Shown here piece by piece: positions 43,862 to 52,093 of a stretch of 64,000 nt of DNA (position 1 is the first letter of the stretch; every line of letters starts with the position of its first letter). Position numbers and translations under genes: made by a program. The notes beneath the pieces are model-generated. The model was not told where the DNA came from, searched no databases, and saw only the letters and a list, made by a program, of their open reading frames with translations. Source of the stretch: Bacillota bacterium (lineage in GTDB: Bacteria; Bacillota; UBA4882; UBA8346); the NCBI GenBank assembly GCA_023401925.1, contig JAEXDA010000039.1, positions 62,001 to 126,000 of the forward strand. Direction: 5' to 3'.

Positions 43862-45250
43862 TTACCATACATTCAGCACCCATTCTTTATTTTTCTTATA
43901 CTCCATATCACTAAAAATGGTGTTGGCCATCAATTCACTCAACCAAATGGCGCCGCTGTAGCCAACCACGGGATGCCGATACATGCCCGCCCGATCGTAT
44001 ACGGGAAACCCTACCCGCGCCATCGGGATTTTGTAATCGACCGAGACAAAACGCCCCTTGGAATGCCCCAAAATAAGATCCAATTGCAATCCCTTATTTT
44101 TAATCCGGTCTTCCAATTCCCACAAGTCGGCGTTCATTATAATTTCCATATCAAAATCAATATTCTCCTGAAGCTCCTTGATCCGGGGATCCTTCGGATA
44201 ATTGGTGTTGTCGTCCCCGAGAAGCAATAAGACCGGCTTCATCTCCAAATCGAGGCAAAACTGGGCCAAACCAATGACTAGATCGGCGTTTCCGTAAATG
44301 GCAACCCGTTTATCGGCCAAAAACATATGGGTCAGATCCGTCAAAGCATCAATCGCTATCCCCCGCTCCCGGACCAGCGACTCCGGGATGGCTTTGCCGG
44401 TCATGGTTTTTACATTTTGCAAAAAGGTATCCGTATTCCGGATGCCGATGGGTGTCGGTCCAATAACGGCCGGAACGCCGAATTCGTCTTCCAGGTACCC
44501 GGCGGCTTTTCCGCCTTCATAGCGGTTGAGGGCGATCGTTCCGATGGCATTCGCGGTATCCCGCAAATCCTCAACGGTTGTATCGCCGTGGGAGGTTTCA
44601 TTTCCTTCCGGCATCAAGGGAGAATCGAAACTCTCAATTTCGAAAAGCACGTTGGCCTCCACCCGCATTTCGGAAAGAAGATGCTTCAGAGCCGTCACAT
44701 CACCGGGATTGGCCCACCCGGTTATCAGATTGATTTTCCCGTTGGATTGGCCCTTTTTGGCAAAATAGGTGACAAAATCATTGACAGCCACATCGTATCC
44801 GCTGACCATGCTTCCTTTAAAACTCGGTGTATGAATAGGGATTAAATAGACCTCCCGGCCGGGGTATTTTTCTTTCAAAAGCCCTTCATTGAGTTTTCGG
44901 ACCACGCCATCCACATCGTCGCCGATTACTTCGGTGGAACAAGTCGTGATGATGGGAATCACTTTCACCTTGGGATAGCGCATTAAAAGGACATCGATAC
45001 CTTCTTCGACCCGGTTTAATGCCCCAAAGACCGCGCCGTCTTCATGGAGAGAAGAAGAGGCCAATTCAAAACTTTCTTTAAAATGCTGAGAAAACAGCAA
45101 GCGGACAAACATCACACAGCCTTGGCCTCCATGGACCAAGCCAATACAATCCTTAATTCCGATGCTGGCATATTGAGCGCCGCACGGTTGGCAAGTGAAG
45201 ATGGGATTGATAACGCCAATCCTTTCCTTTGGCTTTAATTCACAGGACAT
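43862..45250 (-). CDS. anfK: Fe-only nitrogenase component 1, beta subunit
   Basis: 462 aa, the size of AnfK (NifK is about 520). P-cluster ligands in TCQPCGAQYASIG and HGGQGCVMFVR, plus TTCSTEVIGDDVDGV. Short N-terminus without the NifK extension. Lies after anfG, 14 bases apart. Together with AnfD and AnfG it forms the iron-iron dinitrogenase. Confidence 0.95.
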   Translation of the reverse strand: MSCELKPKERIGVINPIFTCQPCGAQYASIGIKDCIGLVHGGQGCVMFVRLLFSQHFKESFELASSSLHEDGAVFGALNRVEEGIDVLLMRYPKVKVIPIITTCSTEVIGDDVDGVVRKLNEGLLKEKYPGREVYLIPIHTPSFKGSMVSGYDVAVNDFVTYFAKKGQSNGKINLITGWANPGDVTALKHLLSEMRVEANVLFEIESFDSPLMPEGNETSHGDTTVEDLRDTANAIGTIALNRYEGGKAAGYLEDEFGVPAVIGPTPIGIRNTDTFLQNVKTMTGKAIPESLVRERGIAIDALTDLTHMFLADKRVAIYGNADLVIGLAQFCLDLEMKPVLLLLGDDNTNYPKDPRIKELQENIDFDMEIIMNADLWELEDRIKNKGLQLDLILGHSKGRFVSVDYKIPMARVGFPVYDRAGMYRHPVVGYSGAIWLSELMANTIFSDMEYKKNKEWVLNVW

Positions 45251-45264
45251 GATATTGCTCCTTC

Positions 45265-45624
45265 CTAATAAAGCGGATCGGTGAGCTCCGCATTCAACGA
45301 TCCCTTGATCATCAAGAAATCCATACGTTCTTTAAGTCCTTGCATCAGCAGTTTAATTTCCGTTTTATCCATTGTGGCCAGCCAAGGGAACAGGCTTTTA
45401 AAAGCCTCCGCCAGGCAGACGGCATCCACCCAATAACATTTATCAGCCGGCGTCCCAGTCTCTACAGGCTCATCGCAAAGAATCTGCATGGTTTTGGTGA
45501 GGATTCCCACGTTTTGTTTTTCCCGGTCCCAGGTTCGAGAATGAAACTGCCACAGGCATTTTTTCATAATATAATTTACCAACTGCTCAATATGTTCTTT
45601 CATCAAATCTTCGGTATTTTCCAT
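45265..45624 (-). CDS. anfG: Fe-only nitrogenase delta subunit
   Basis: 119 aa. AnfG/VnfG family: EQLVNYIMKKCLWQFHSRTW, KCYWVDAVCLAEAF and LLMQGLKERMDFLMIKGSLN. The delta subunit exists only in V and Fe nitrogenases, so this gene rules out a Mo-type nifDK. Between anfD (18 bases) and anfK. Confidence 0.97.
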   Translation of the reverse strand: MENTEDLMKEHIEQLVNYIMKKCLWQFHSRTWDREKQNVGILTKTMQILCDEPVETGTPADKCYWVDAVCLAEAFKSLFPWLATMDKTEIKLLMQGLKERMDFLMIKGSLNAELTDPLY

Positions 45625-45642
45625 ATCATCATCCCTCCACCA

Positions 45643-47208
45643 TCACACCGCTGGAACCTGTTTGGCCGCAGGAAACTCCGGATAGGTCTTCTGAAGCAAA
45701 TCAGGAAGAATATCATATTTGCCGGTGTATTCCCGGAGCGTTTTAGAGGACTTGACCTCCTCACTCAAATTAACATCGGAAAGCATCCTCTGGGTTACAA
45801 ATCCTTTGTCGGTCGGTATCTCGTCCTTGCTGATATCTAACAGCGAAAGTTGATGGATGGGCGAATAAATCCCATTGTAAATATCCCGGGCGAAACGGAC
45901 CCATCCTTCAAACCCCTTCCAGGGGCCGTTGTGATAGGCATGAGCATTCAGATACGGGACCCGGATTTTTTTGGCGACTTCTCCCGGCCGCTTGCCGGTA
46001 AAGATGATATCCGGCTTCAGCGTCTCCATCGCTTCCAATCCCTCAAGCTCGTTGGGATCGTCGATGGCCAAAGCCCCTTCTTCACAGCGGGATATCCCCT
46101 TTTCCATATCTCCCTGGTGGCCGAACTTGGTATACACCGACACCACGTCGACTCCCATTTCTTCATGAATCACATTGGCCCAATGCCACAACTTGGAACC
46201 ACCCGGCCAAAGGCATACCTTTTTACCGCGCAGGCGTTCCTTGTACCAATCCAATTCCGGTTTCCAGCGGGCTGTTTCTTCGTCAATAATCGCCTGGGCC
46301 CGATCTTCGATGCCGAAAAAGAGGCCGATTTTCCGCAGGGAAAGCGACAAGGGCACAAACCCGAACCCATCGATATCCAGCCTTGGAATCCCATAGCGTT
46401 TCCGCAATTCATTGCAAATGTATTCGGCTGAACGGGCGCATTCCAGCACATTTAAATGAGCCCGGTGCATCCCCCGGAGATCATCGTAAGAGCCGTTGCC
46501 CGTAAAAGTGGACAACACCTGAATTCCCATTCGTTTAAAATAATCGTCCATGACCACCTGGTCGCCCTGGATGTTGTATTCGCCGACATAGTTGATCACA
46601 TAGTCGCTGGTGATTTCCGGTTCGACCGTCCCCACCTTTTGGGTAAGCCAGGCGATATTGATTTTATGATGTCCCCCCGACTGGCTTGGGCCTCCAAATC
46701 CCGGTGAATTACAAACAAAGATATCGACATCCGGCATTTCTTCCATGACTTCGTCGGCGATGGCATTCATATCATCGCCGATTAATGCCGAGGCGCAGGT
46801 CTGATAGATAGTCATCCGTTTCATATTTGGAAATGCCTTGAAAGCCTCGATGATATTTTGCTTCAACATCTTTTCAGCGCCAAATACGATGTTTTTCTCC
46901 TTCATGTCCGTAGCAAAAGTATATTTGAGCTGAAAGTTGTCATTGTCGCTGATATACCGTTTGGTCTGCCAGGTATCATAGGTACAACCTACCGGCCCAT
47001 GACTCATATGAATGACATCTTTCATCGGGGTGCCGATAACATGCTTCGCCCCGCAATAGGCGCAACCGCGCTCCGAGATGGAACCGGGAATCGTATTCAA
47101 GTATCCCAGGGGAAGGGCATCGGTTAGATTTTCACCGGGCCCTTTGATGACCGCATGTTTTCCCCGCTCAGGTATGCATTCACTGCATTTAAACAAATGA
47201 TAAGGCAT
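45643..47208 (-). CDS. anfD: Fe-only nitrogenase component 1, alpha subunit
   Basis: 521 aa. P-cluster Cys in RGCAYCGAKHVIGTPMKDVI and HGPVGCTYDTW; cofactor Cys in HLNVLECARSAEYICNEL and cofactor His in YLNAHAYHNGPWKGFEGW, the AnfD/VnfD-like form. Followed by anfG, and accompanied by anfO, which points to the Fe-only rather than the V enzyme. GAGGGG lies upstream of the ATG. Binds the FeFe cofactor and reduces N2 (and CO2 to methane as a side reaction in the family). Confidence 0.95.
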   Translation of the reverse strand: MPYHLFKCSECIPERGKHAVIKGPGENLTDALPLGYLNTIPGSISERGCAYCGAKHVIGTPMKDVIHMSHGPVGCTYDTWQTKRYISDNDNFQLKYTFATDMKEKNIVFGAEKMLKQNIIEAFKAFPNMKRMTIYQTCASALIGDDMNAIADEVMEEMPDVDIFVCNSPGFGGPSQSGGHHKINIAWLTQKVGTVEPEITSDYVINYVGEYNIQGDQVVMDDYFKRMGIQVLSTFTGNGSYDDLRGMHRAHLNVLECARSAEYICNELRKRYGIPRLDIDGFGFVPLSLSLRKIGLFFGIEDRAQAIIDEETARWKPELDWYKERLRGKKVCLWPGGSKLWHWANVIHEEMGVDVVSVYTKFGHQGDMEKGISRCEEGALAIDDPNELEGLEAMETLKPDIIFTGKRPGEVAKKIRVPYLNAHAYHNGPWKGFEGWVRFARDIYNGIYSPIHQLSLLDISKDEIPTDKGFVTQRMLSDVNLSEEVKSSKTLREYTGKYDILPDLLQKTYPEFPAAKQVPAV

Positions 47209-47250
47209 GATGGGTCCCCTCCTTTAATCGTTACCTAAGATCAGATCACT

Positions 47251-48075
47251 TTAATCGGCGATGCCGTATTTGACGACCATGGCCTCTAATTCATCCATTT
47301 TTAAGGGTTGTGGGACTACGAAATTTTGGTTCTTGATGATTTTCTGGGCCAATTCCCCGTATTCTTTGGCCTGATTACATTCTGCATCGTAGTCAACCAC
47401 GGTCTTTTTGTTAAATTCGGCCTTTTGAACAATATTGTCACGGGGTACAAAATGAATCATTTGGGTACCGATGGCCGCAGTAAATTCTTCAAGGAATTCG
47501 ACCTCCCGGTCAACTTTGCGGCTGTTGCAAATAACCCCGCCGAGACGGACACCGCTTTGTTTGGCGTATTTTAGCAAGCCTTTGCAAATATTATTTGCCG
47601 CGTAAATGGCCATCATCTCGCCGGAGGCCACAATATACACTTCCTGAGCCTTACCATCCCGGATCGGCATTGCAAAACCGCCGCAAACCACATCGCCTAA
47701 TACATCAAAGAAGACAAAGTCCAAATCCTCTGTATAAGCGCCATTCTTTTCCATCAAATCAATGGCCGTAATAACGCCCCGACCGGCGCAACCAACCCCC
47801 GGTTCCGGTCCGCCCGACTCAACACAGCGAATCCCCTTAAACCCATTTTTAACAACACCCGCCACGGTGATTTTTTCCTCGCCCTCTTCCCGTAACATAT
47901 CCATGAGGGTTCTTTGGTTCATGCCACCCAAAATCAACCGGGTAGAATCAGCCTTCGGATCACAGCCGTGAATGAATACCTTTTGATTGTAAAAATGGGC
48001 CATTGCCGCCGCCGTATTTTGCTGGGTGGTGGATTTACCGATGCCGCCTTTTCCGTAAAATGCAATTTTTCTCAT
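47251..48075 (-). CDS. anfH: Nitrogenase reductase (Fe protein) of the Fe-only system
   Basis: 274 aa. P-loop FYGKGGIGKSTT (8-17), switch II FFDVLGDVVCGGF with a cluster Cys, second cluster Cys in GVGCAGRGVITAI with the Arg that other systems ADP-ribosylate, and a C-terminus of the AnfH/NifH type. Delivers electrons to AnfDGK. First gene of the operon; GGAGATAGG-type site before the ATG. Preceded by a near-consensus promoter and a tandem-repeat leader. Confidence 0.95.
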   Translation of the reverse strand: MRKIAFYGKGGIGKSTTQQNTAAAMAHFYNQKVFIHGCDPKADSTRLILGGMNQRTLMDMLREEGEEKITVAGVVKNGFKGIRCVESGGPEPGVGCAGRGVITAIDLMEKNGAYTEDLDFVFFDVLGDVVCGGFAMPIRDGKAQEVYIVASGEMMAIYAANNICKGLLKYAKQSGVRLGGVICNSRKVDREVEFLEEFTAAIGTQMIHFVPRDNIVQKAEFNKKTVVDYDAECNQAKEYGELAQKIIKNQNFVVPQPLKMDELEAMVVKYGIAD

Positions 48076-48214
48076 GTTCCTATCTCCTTTTTTTTTTTAA
48101 GACCTTGTTATTGCCTACCCAACGATTTTAACTACGCCTCCCTTCCGGATTTCAGTTTGGGCAATTCTGGTTGCAATGTTAATGTTAGATTTTTTACCGA
48201 CTTTAAACTTACAA

Positions 48215-48244
48215 CTAACTAAAACTAACTAAAACTAACTAAAA
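48215..48244 (-). promoter_or_regulatory. Three 10-bp repeats in the anfH leader
   Basis: Plus-strand CTAACTAAAA three times in perfect register. On the transcript strand this reads TTTTAGTTAG x3, about +8 to +37 from the predicted start. It contains AGTTAGTTTTAGTT twice, the same 14-mer found in the divergent methyltransferase leader at 48462-48475, in the same sense relative to transcription. Confidence 0.75.
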
Positions 48245-48258
48245 CATTTCATGTGGGT

Positions 48259-48287
48259 ATTTTATGGTAATTCTTGAAAGATGTCAA
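48259..48287 (-). promoter_or_regulatory. Sigma-70-type promoter of the anf operon
   Basis: Minus strand TTGACA (48282-48287), 17 bases, TAAAAT (48259-48264). No sigma-54 type -24/-12 element was seen, unlike proteobacterial anf operons. The predicted leader is about 178 nt. Confidence 0.8.
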
Positions 48288-48379
48288 CCCTTTAAATGTT
48301 AAATATTATGACATAGGATTAACAAAATTAAAAAATATGCTTACTTCCTTCTCCCTTGTCTCTCAAAACTGACGTTTTT

Positions 48380-48393
48380 ATGTTATGTTGATG
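48380..48393 (+). promoter_or_regulatory. Shared motif ATGTTATGTTGATG in the anf divergent promoter
   Basis: 13 of 14 bases match the site upstream of modA at 34417-34430. It lies between the two divergent promoters, about 20 bases upstream of the methyltransferase -35. Candidate operator for the HTH-PBP regulators. Confidence 0.5.
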
Positions 48394-48415
48394 TCATGTT
48401 TCTTCGAAATTCGAC

Positions 48416-48444
48416 TTGCGTTTTTAGAGTTCCTACCGTATAAT
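48416..48444 (+). promoter_or_regulatory. Sigma-70-type promoter of the methyltransferase gene
   Basis: TTGCGT (48416-48421), 17 bases, TATAAT (48439-48444). Gives a start near 48451 and a leader of about 56 nt. Confidence 0.75.
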
Positions 48445-48461
48445 GACAATAAGTTTGTTTG

Positions 48462-48475
48462 AGTTAGTTTTAGTT
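48462..48475 (+). promoter_or_regulatory. Leader motif AGTTAGTTTTAGTT of the methyltransferase gene
   Basis: Identical over 14 bases to two overlapping copies in the anfH leader (plus 48217-48230 and 48227-48240, read in reverse complement). It lies at about +12 to +25, the equivalent position in the divergent transcript. Confidence 0.7.
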
Positions 48476-48506
48476 CATTTAAATTATTTTCGCAGGAGGT
48501 CCGGAG

Positions 48507-49169
48507 ATGATAAATAATTCTTTAGTACCAGCCTCTATGGATCATTTTTCTCTTCAGCCTGTTAAACGCAAATTGCCTTTTTCATCTTATTGGGCCATCG
48601 CTCAGACCATCATTGAAAAAACCGGTATCCGCAAGGGTAATTTCTTAGAAATCAATGGTGATAATTGTTTTCTGGGAGTGGCTATGGCGCAGTTGACCGG
48701 GATGCAAATTTATCTCATGGAAAATTCGGAAGATACCATGACTCATTTATCTTTCCAGCTTAAAAAAAACTGCATGGAAAAAGAGGTTGCCGTGGTTAAG
48801 GGTAGTCCTTTAAAAATTCCCATTGAAGATGGCCAAATTCATTTGGTCGTTTTTCGCAAATCAATTTTCAGTTGGCGCAATCCGCAAAAGACTTTTCAGG
48901 AAATTTACCGAGTTTTGGCGCCAGGCGGTACGGCTTATCTTGGGGATGATTCTTGGGATGGGCAAAAATGGACCAGCATCGAAAAGAGGTTAAAAGATTA
49001 TGGAATTCGATTATCGGAACAGCTTAACGGAGACATCTGGCGAAACCGAATGGAAAAAATCCGGGAGAAAATCATTCAAGCCGGGATTCAATCTTTTGAC
49101 ATGGTTTGCAACGGTGAGGGCCTGCAGATCATTATCCGCAGGCCGGAAGAACAAGAACAAGTATCTTAA
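48507..49169 (+). CDS. Class I SAM-dependent methyltransferase divergent from anfH
   Basis: 220 aa. Rossmann SAM fold: motif I FLEINGDNCFLGVAMAQLTG, motif II YLMENSE, motif with KGSPLKIPIEDGQIHLVVFR, then VLAPGGTAYLG. This follows the Methyltransf_11 plan, although motif I has EINGDNC instead of the usual D/ExGxGxG, so SAM binding could be weakened or altered. GCAGGAGG lies upstream of the ATG. It shares regulatory elements with anfH, so a role in Fe-only nitrogenase function is likely, but its substrate is unknown. Confidence 0.82.
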   Translation: MINNSLVPASMDHFSLQPVKRKLPFSSYWAIAQTIIEKTGIRKGNFLEINGDNCFLGVAMAQLTGMQIYLMENSEDTMTHLSFQLKKNCMEKEVAVVKGSPLKIPIEDGQIHLVVFRKSIFSWRNPQKTFQEIYRVLAPGGTAYLGDDSWDGQKWTSIEKRLKDYGIRLSEQLNGDIWRNRMEKIREKIIQAGIQSFDMVCNGEGLQIIIRRPEEQEQVS

Positions 49170-49333
49170 CGGTATGTATATTCTTAAACAGCTTTATAAG
49201 TTGCAGGAATTGCATTTATTCCTCTCAAAAAAGGAAGAACGTTACTGGCAGTTCAGGAATAGTTTTTGCCCTTCATCCAATCGCCCGGATCCTTTCGGCG
49301 ACTTGGGAAGTCGGAGTAGTGATCGGTTTTAAA

Positions 49334-50356
49334 TCATTTCACAAAGATCTTCTGATTTTCCCGGGACGACCGGTAGACACCTAATACGATTTCCAGAGCT
49401 TTCCGGCCTTCCGGACCATCAATGACCACCGGCCGGTCCTGAAGCACACATTCATAGAATTCTCTAATCTGCTGAGAATGATGGGTTCCCCAATAGTCAG
49501 GTTCCGAATGGTTATTTCCAACCGGTTTCGAAAGGGGCAGAATTTTTTGGGCGACCCCATCGATGACGATAGTCACTTCAAACCCTTTTATATTTACTTT
49601 TCCCCGCTCGCCCATGATCTCAATCTGGATTGGCGCATTCTGGGTATAATAATTACAGGCAAACAGGGAGTAAACACAGCCGTTTTGAAAGCCGATCACC
49701 GCGTCGGCCACGTCTTCCACGGCCACGCTTTTCAGGATGCGGTTGTCAATATGCCCATGAATCCATTGAACCGGACTTCCCACCAGATATTGCACCAGAT
49801 CAATACTATGGATGGCCTGATCAATCAGCACCCCTCCGCCCTCCTTCTCCCAACTGCCCTTCCAATCGCATTCATAATAGGAAGGCGGCCGCCACCAGGT
49901 CAGATGGGACCAAGCCCCCAGGATTTTTCCCAAAGAGCCGCTCTCGATAACTTTTTTAGCCTCCATCACGCCTTCGATGTAGCGGTTTTGAAAAACCACT
50001 CCCAGCTTTCTCCCCTGTTTACCGGCTGCTTCGATCATGCTATCCGCATCAGCCAAATTGATAGCCATGGGTTTTTCGGTAAGGACATCAAAACCAGCTT
50101 CCAGGCACTTGATCACCTGAGTTTTATGAAGAAAATGGGGAGTACAGATATGAACCACATCCAAATCCTGCTGTAAAAGATCGGCAAAGTCTTCCGAATA
50201 CCCCCCGCCAAAATCCTTCATAAAGGATTCGGCCCGTTCACCCCGTTTATCAACGGCAAATTTCACTTCCATCAAATCCTGACATTTTTGAAAGGCTTTC
50301 CGGTAGACTTCTGCGATTCTGCCGCAGCCGACAATCGCTACTTTTAGTTTATCCAT
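49334..50356 (-). CDS. Gfo/Idh/MocA-family oxidoreductase
   Basis: 340 aa NAD(P)-dependent sugar/polyol dehydrogenase family. N-terminal Rossmann motif VAIVGCGRIAEVYRKAF, catalytic Lys in VLTEKPMAINLADA (EKP), and the C-terminal domain with GGGVLIDQAIHSIDLVQYL containing the conserved D-Q/C-x-x-H. AAGGAGGG lies upstream. Last gene of the catabolic run with two isomerases, a second dehydrogenase and an ABC transporter. Confidence 0.9.
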   Translation of the reverse strand: MDKLKVAIVGCGRIAEVYRKAFQKCQDLMEVKFAVDKRGERAESFMKDFGGGYSEDFADLLQQDLDVVHICTPHFLHKTQVIKCLEAGFDVLTEKPMAINLADADSMIEAAGKQGRKLGVVFQNRYIEGVMEAKKVIESGSLGKILGAWSHLTWWRPPSYYECDWKGSWEKEGGGVLIDQAIHSIDLVQYLVGSPVQWIHGHIDNRILKSVAVEDVADAVIGFQNGCVYSLFACNYYTQNAPIQIEIMGERGKVNIKGFEVTIVIDGVAQKILPLSKPVGNNHSEPDYWGTHHSQQIREFYECVLQDRPVVIDGPEGRKALEIVLGVYRSSRENQKIFVK

Positions 50357-50417
50357 GGTGCCCTCCTTAAAAAATTCCCACCTATCCGGTTCCGATATAA
50401 AAACTCCATCACCGCCA

Positions 50418-51173
50418 TTATGGCATCACACGATCTAAAAAGGCTTTGGCCCTGGTATAACGCCCGAAATCCTGCTGGCCTTCTTCATATTCCACAACCG
50501 CCCAGCCATTTGCCAATACCGGTTGCAGCACCTTCAGCAATTTCGGATAATCGAAGATTCCTGTGCCCAGATCGACAAATTCTTTTCCCGCACCCTTTGG
50601 ATCCCGCAAATGGACATAAACAATTCTGGAACGATAGGTTTTTACGATTTCAAAGGGATCATAACCTCCCACATAGACCCAGCCGAGATCGAATCCAAAA
50701 GATAAACTGGGCGCATACTCGACCAGCGCATTAAAAATAGCCCCATCATTGGCAAATTCCCAGTCATGGTTGTGGTAATGGATGCGGACTCCCAAGTCCC
50801 GGCACTTTTGGACTACTTTCTCAATATTCCGGGCGATTGCGGGTAAATCCACCTCTCCTTCAAAGGAATTCCCCGACATCACAATATTCCGGTTGGGCAT
50901 ATCGACAAGAAACGAAGCCACCTTCATAACTTTGGCCGCCATTTCTGCTTCATTTTCCTGCCATTCTTTTAATCCGCCGCCCACATGCATCCCGGATAAC
51001 TCCAACTGGTACTGGGCCAATAAGTCAATCAGTTGCGATTTGTCCTCCGTTCCAAAAAACCTGGAGCCGATCTCGACGCCTTGAAAACCGGTTGCCGCCA
51101 GACCTTTGATAATGGTTTCGGTTTCATTTTTAATGCGTTCCCGGAATAATACGGCATGACATCCTAATTTCAT
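50418..51173 (-). CDS. Sugar phosphate isomerase/epimerase (AP endonuclease 2 fold)
   Basis: 251 aa, IolE/xylose-isomerase-like TIM barrel. GFQGVEIGSRFFG, LSGMHVGGGL, metal ligands in RIHYHNHDWEFAND and SFGFDLGWVYVGG, then VYVHLRDPKGAG and WAVVEYEEGQ. Likely acts on inosose, hydroxypyruvate or a keto-sugar from the neighbouring dehydrogenase. AAGGAGG upstream. Confidence 0.88.
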   Translation of the reverse strand: MKLGCHAVLFRERIKNETETIIKGLAATGFQGVEIGSRFFGTEDKSQLIDLLAQYQLELSGMHVGGGLKEWQENEAEMAAKVMKVASFLVDMPNRNIVMSGNSFEGEVDLPAIARNIEKVVQKCRDLGVRIHYHNHDWEFANDGAIFNALVEYAPSLSFGFDLGWVYVGGYDPFEIVKTYRSRIVYVHLRDPKGAGKEFVDLGTGIFDYPKLLKVLQPVLANGWAVVEYEEGQQDFGRYTRAKAFLDRVMP

Positions 51174-51217
51174 TTAACATCCTCCTTGTAAGGTCATTTC
51201 TCGCCATCAAAACCCTT

Positions 51218-52093
51218 TTACAAAAAGCTTTCAATATGTTTCCTGGCTTTCACCAGACCTTGCTGAACTTTAGCCAGGCTCCCTTCCCAAACCGGATCTT
51301 CATGCTCAATACTGATGGTACCGCCGTAGCCGATTTCGTCCAGATTGGCCAGGATGCGGTTCCAATCAATACTGCCCAATCCCGGCAAGCGGTGCCGCCA
51401 CCACTGGTGCGGATAAAACTGTCTTTCTACCGTAATATTATGTAAGATGCCGATTTTGCTCAGGTTTTCATAGAGGATTTCGGTATCCTTGCCATGAACA
51501 TGGAAAATTTTTGGCCCGAATTTGCCGATATTTTCGTAGGGGCTCATAAACTGCCAAATCATATGGGAGGGATCAAAGGCCAATCCCAAAAATTCCGAGG
51601 GGATTTTATCAAATAAAAGTTGCCACATATAAGGCGATATCGCAATGTTCCCCATCATCGGGCAATTCTCGATGCAGATCCGGACCTGATTTTTTTCAGC
51701 CAGATCAACGATATCCTTTAGAAAATCGACCACTGCACCCATACTTTTTTCCGGATCGTAGCGCATTCCCTCAAAGGACTCCTTGGTAACACCGGTGGAA
51801 CAAACGATTTTCCCGATACCGATCTTGTGGGCAAAAGCAATCCTGGCTTTTAATTGTTTTTGGTGTTCCGCGGCTTCCCTAGGGTCTTCGCTTAAAAAGT
51901 TCCGGCAATAGATTAAGGAGGAAATGGTGATTTGGCCTTTTTCCAAAACTTGATGGAAAGTTTCTTCCTCCAGGGGAATCGCCGGTCCGACCTCCAGATC
52001 CCTAAATCCATTGGCAAAAGCCCAATCGGCTATTTCCGGCAATCCTTTCATGCCCGCCCAAGTCAGACTGTTGGTCAATAAACCGATTTTCAT
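51218..52093 (-). CDS. Sugar phosphate isomerase/epimerase (AP endonuclease 2 fold)
   Basis: 291 aa, same fold as the neighbour but a different subgroup: IGLLTNSLTWAGMKGLPEIA, FRDLEVGP, RICIENCPMMGNIA, LGLAFDPSHMIWQFM, IFHVHGKDTEIL, GGTISIEHEDPVW. The metal ligands Glu, Asp-His, His and Glu are visible. GGAGGGAG upstream; overlaps the upstream dehydrogenase by 4 bases, so the two are coupled. Substrate unknown. Confidence 0.88.
   Translation of the reverse strand: MKIGLLTNSLTWAGMKGLPEIADWAFANGFRDLEVGPAIPLEEETFHQVLEKGQITISSLIYCRNFLSEDPREAAEHQKQLKARIAFAHKIGIGKIVCSTGVTKESFEGMRYDPEKSMGAVVDFLKDIVDLAEKNQVRICIENCPMMGNIAISPYMWQLLFDKIPSEFLGLAFDPSHMIWQFMSPYENIGKFGPKIFHVHGKDTEILYENLSKIGILHNITVERQFYPHQWWRHRLPGLGSIDWNRILANLDEIGYGGTISIEHEDPVWEGSLAKVQQGLVKARKHIESFL

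Noticed and set aside
43862..47208. Vanadium nitrogenase (vnfDGK)
   Set aside because: The delta subunit fits both, but AnfO and AnfK/AnfD-type lengths and the absence of vnfEN point to the Fe-only enzyme.
48076..48258. Sigma-54 promoter for anfH
   Set aside because: No GG/GC -24/-12 pair was found; a near-consensus sigma-70 promoter fits instead.
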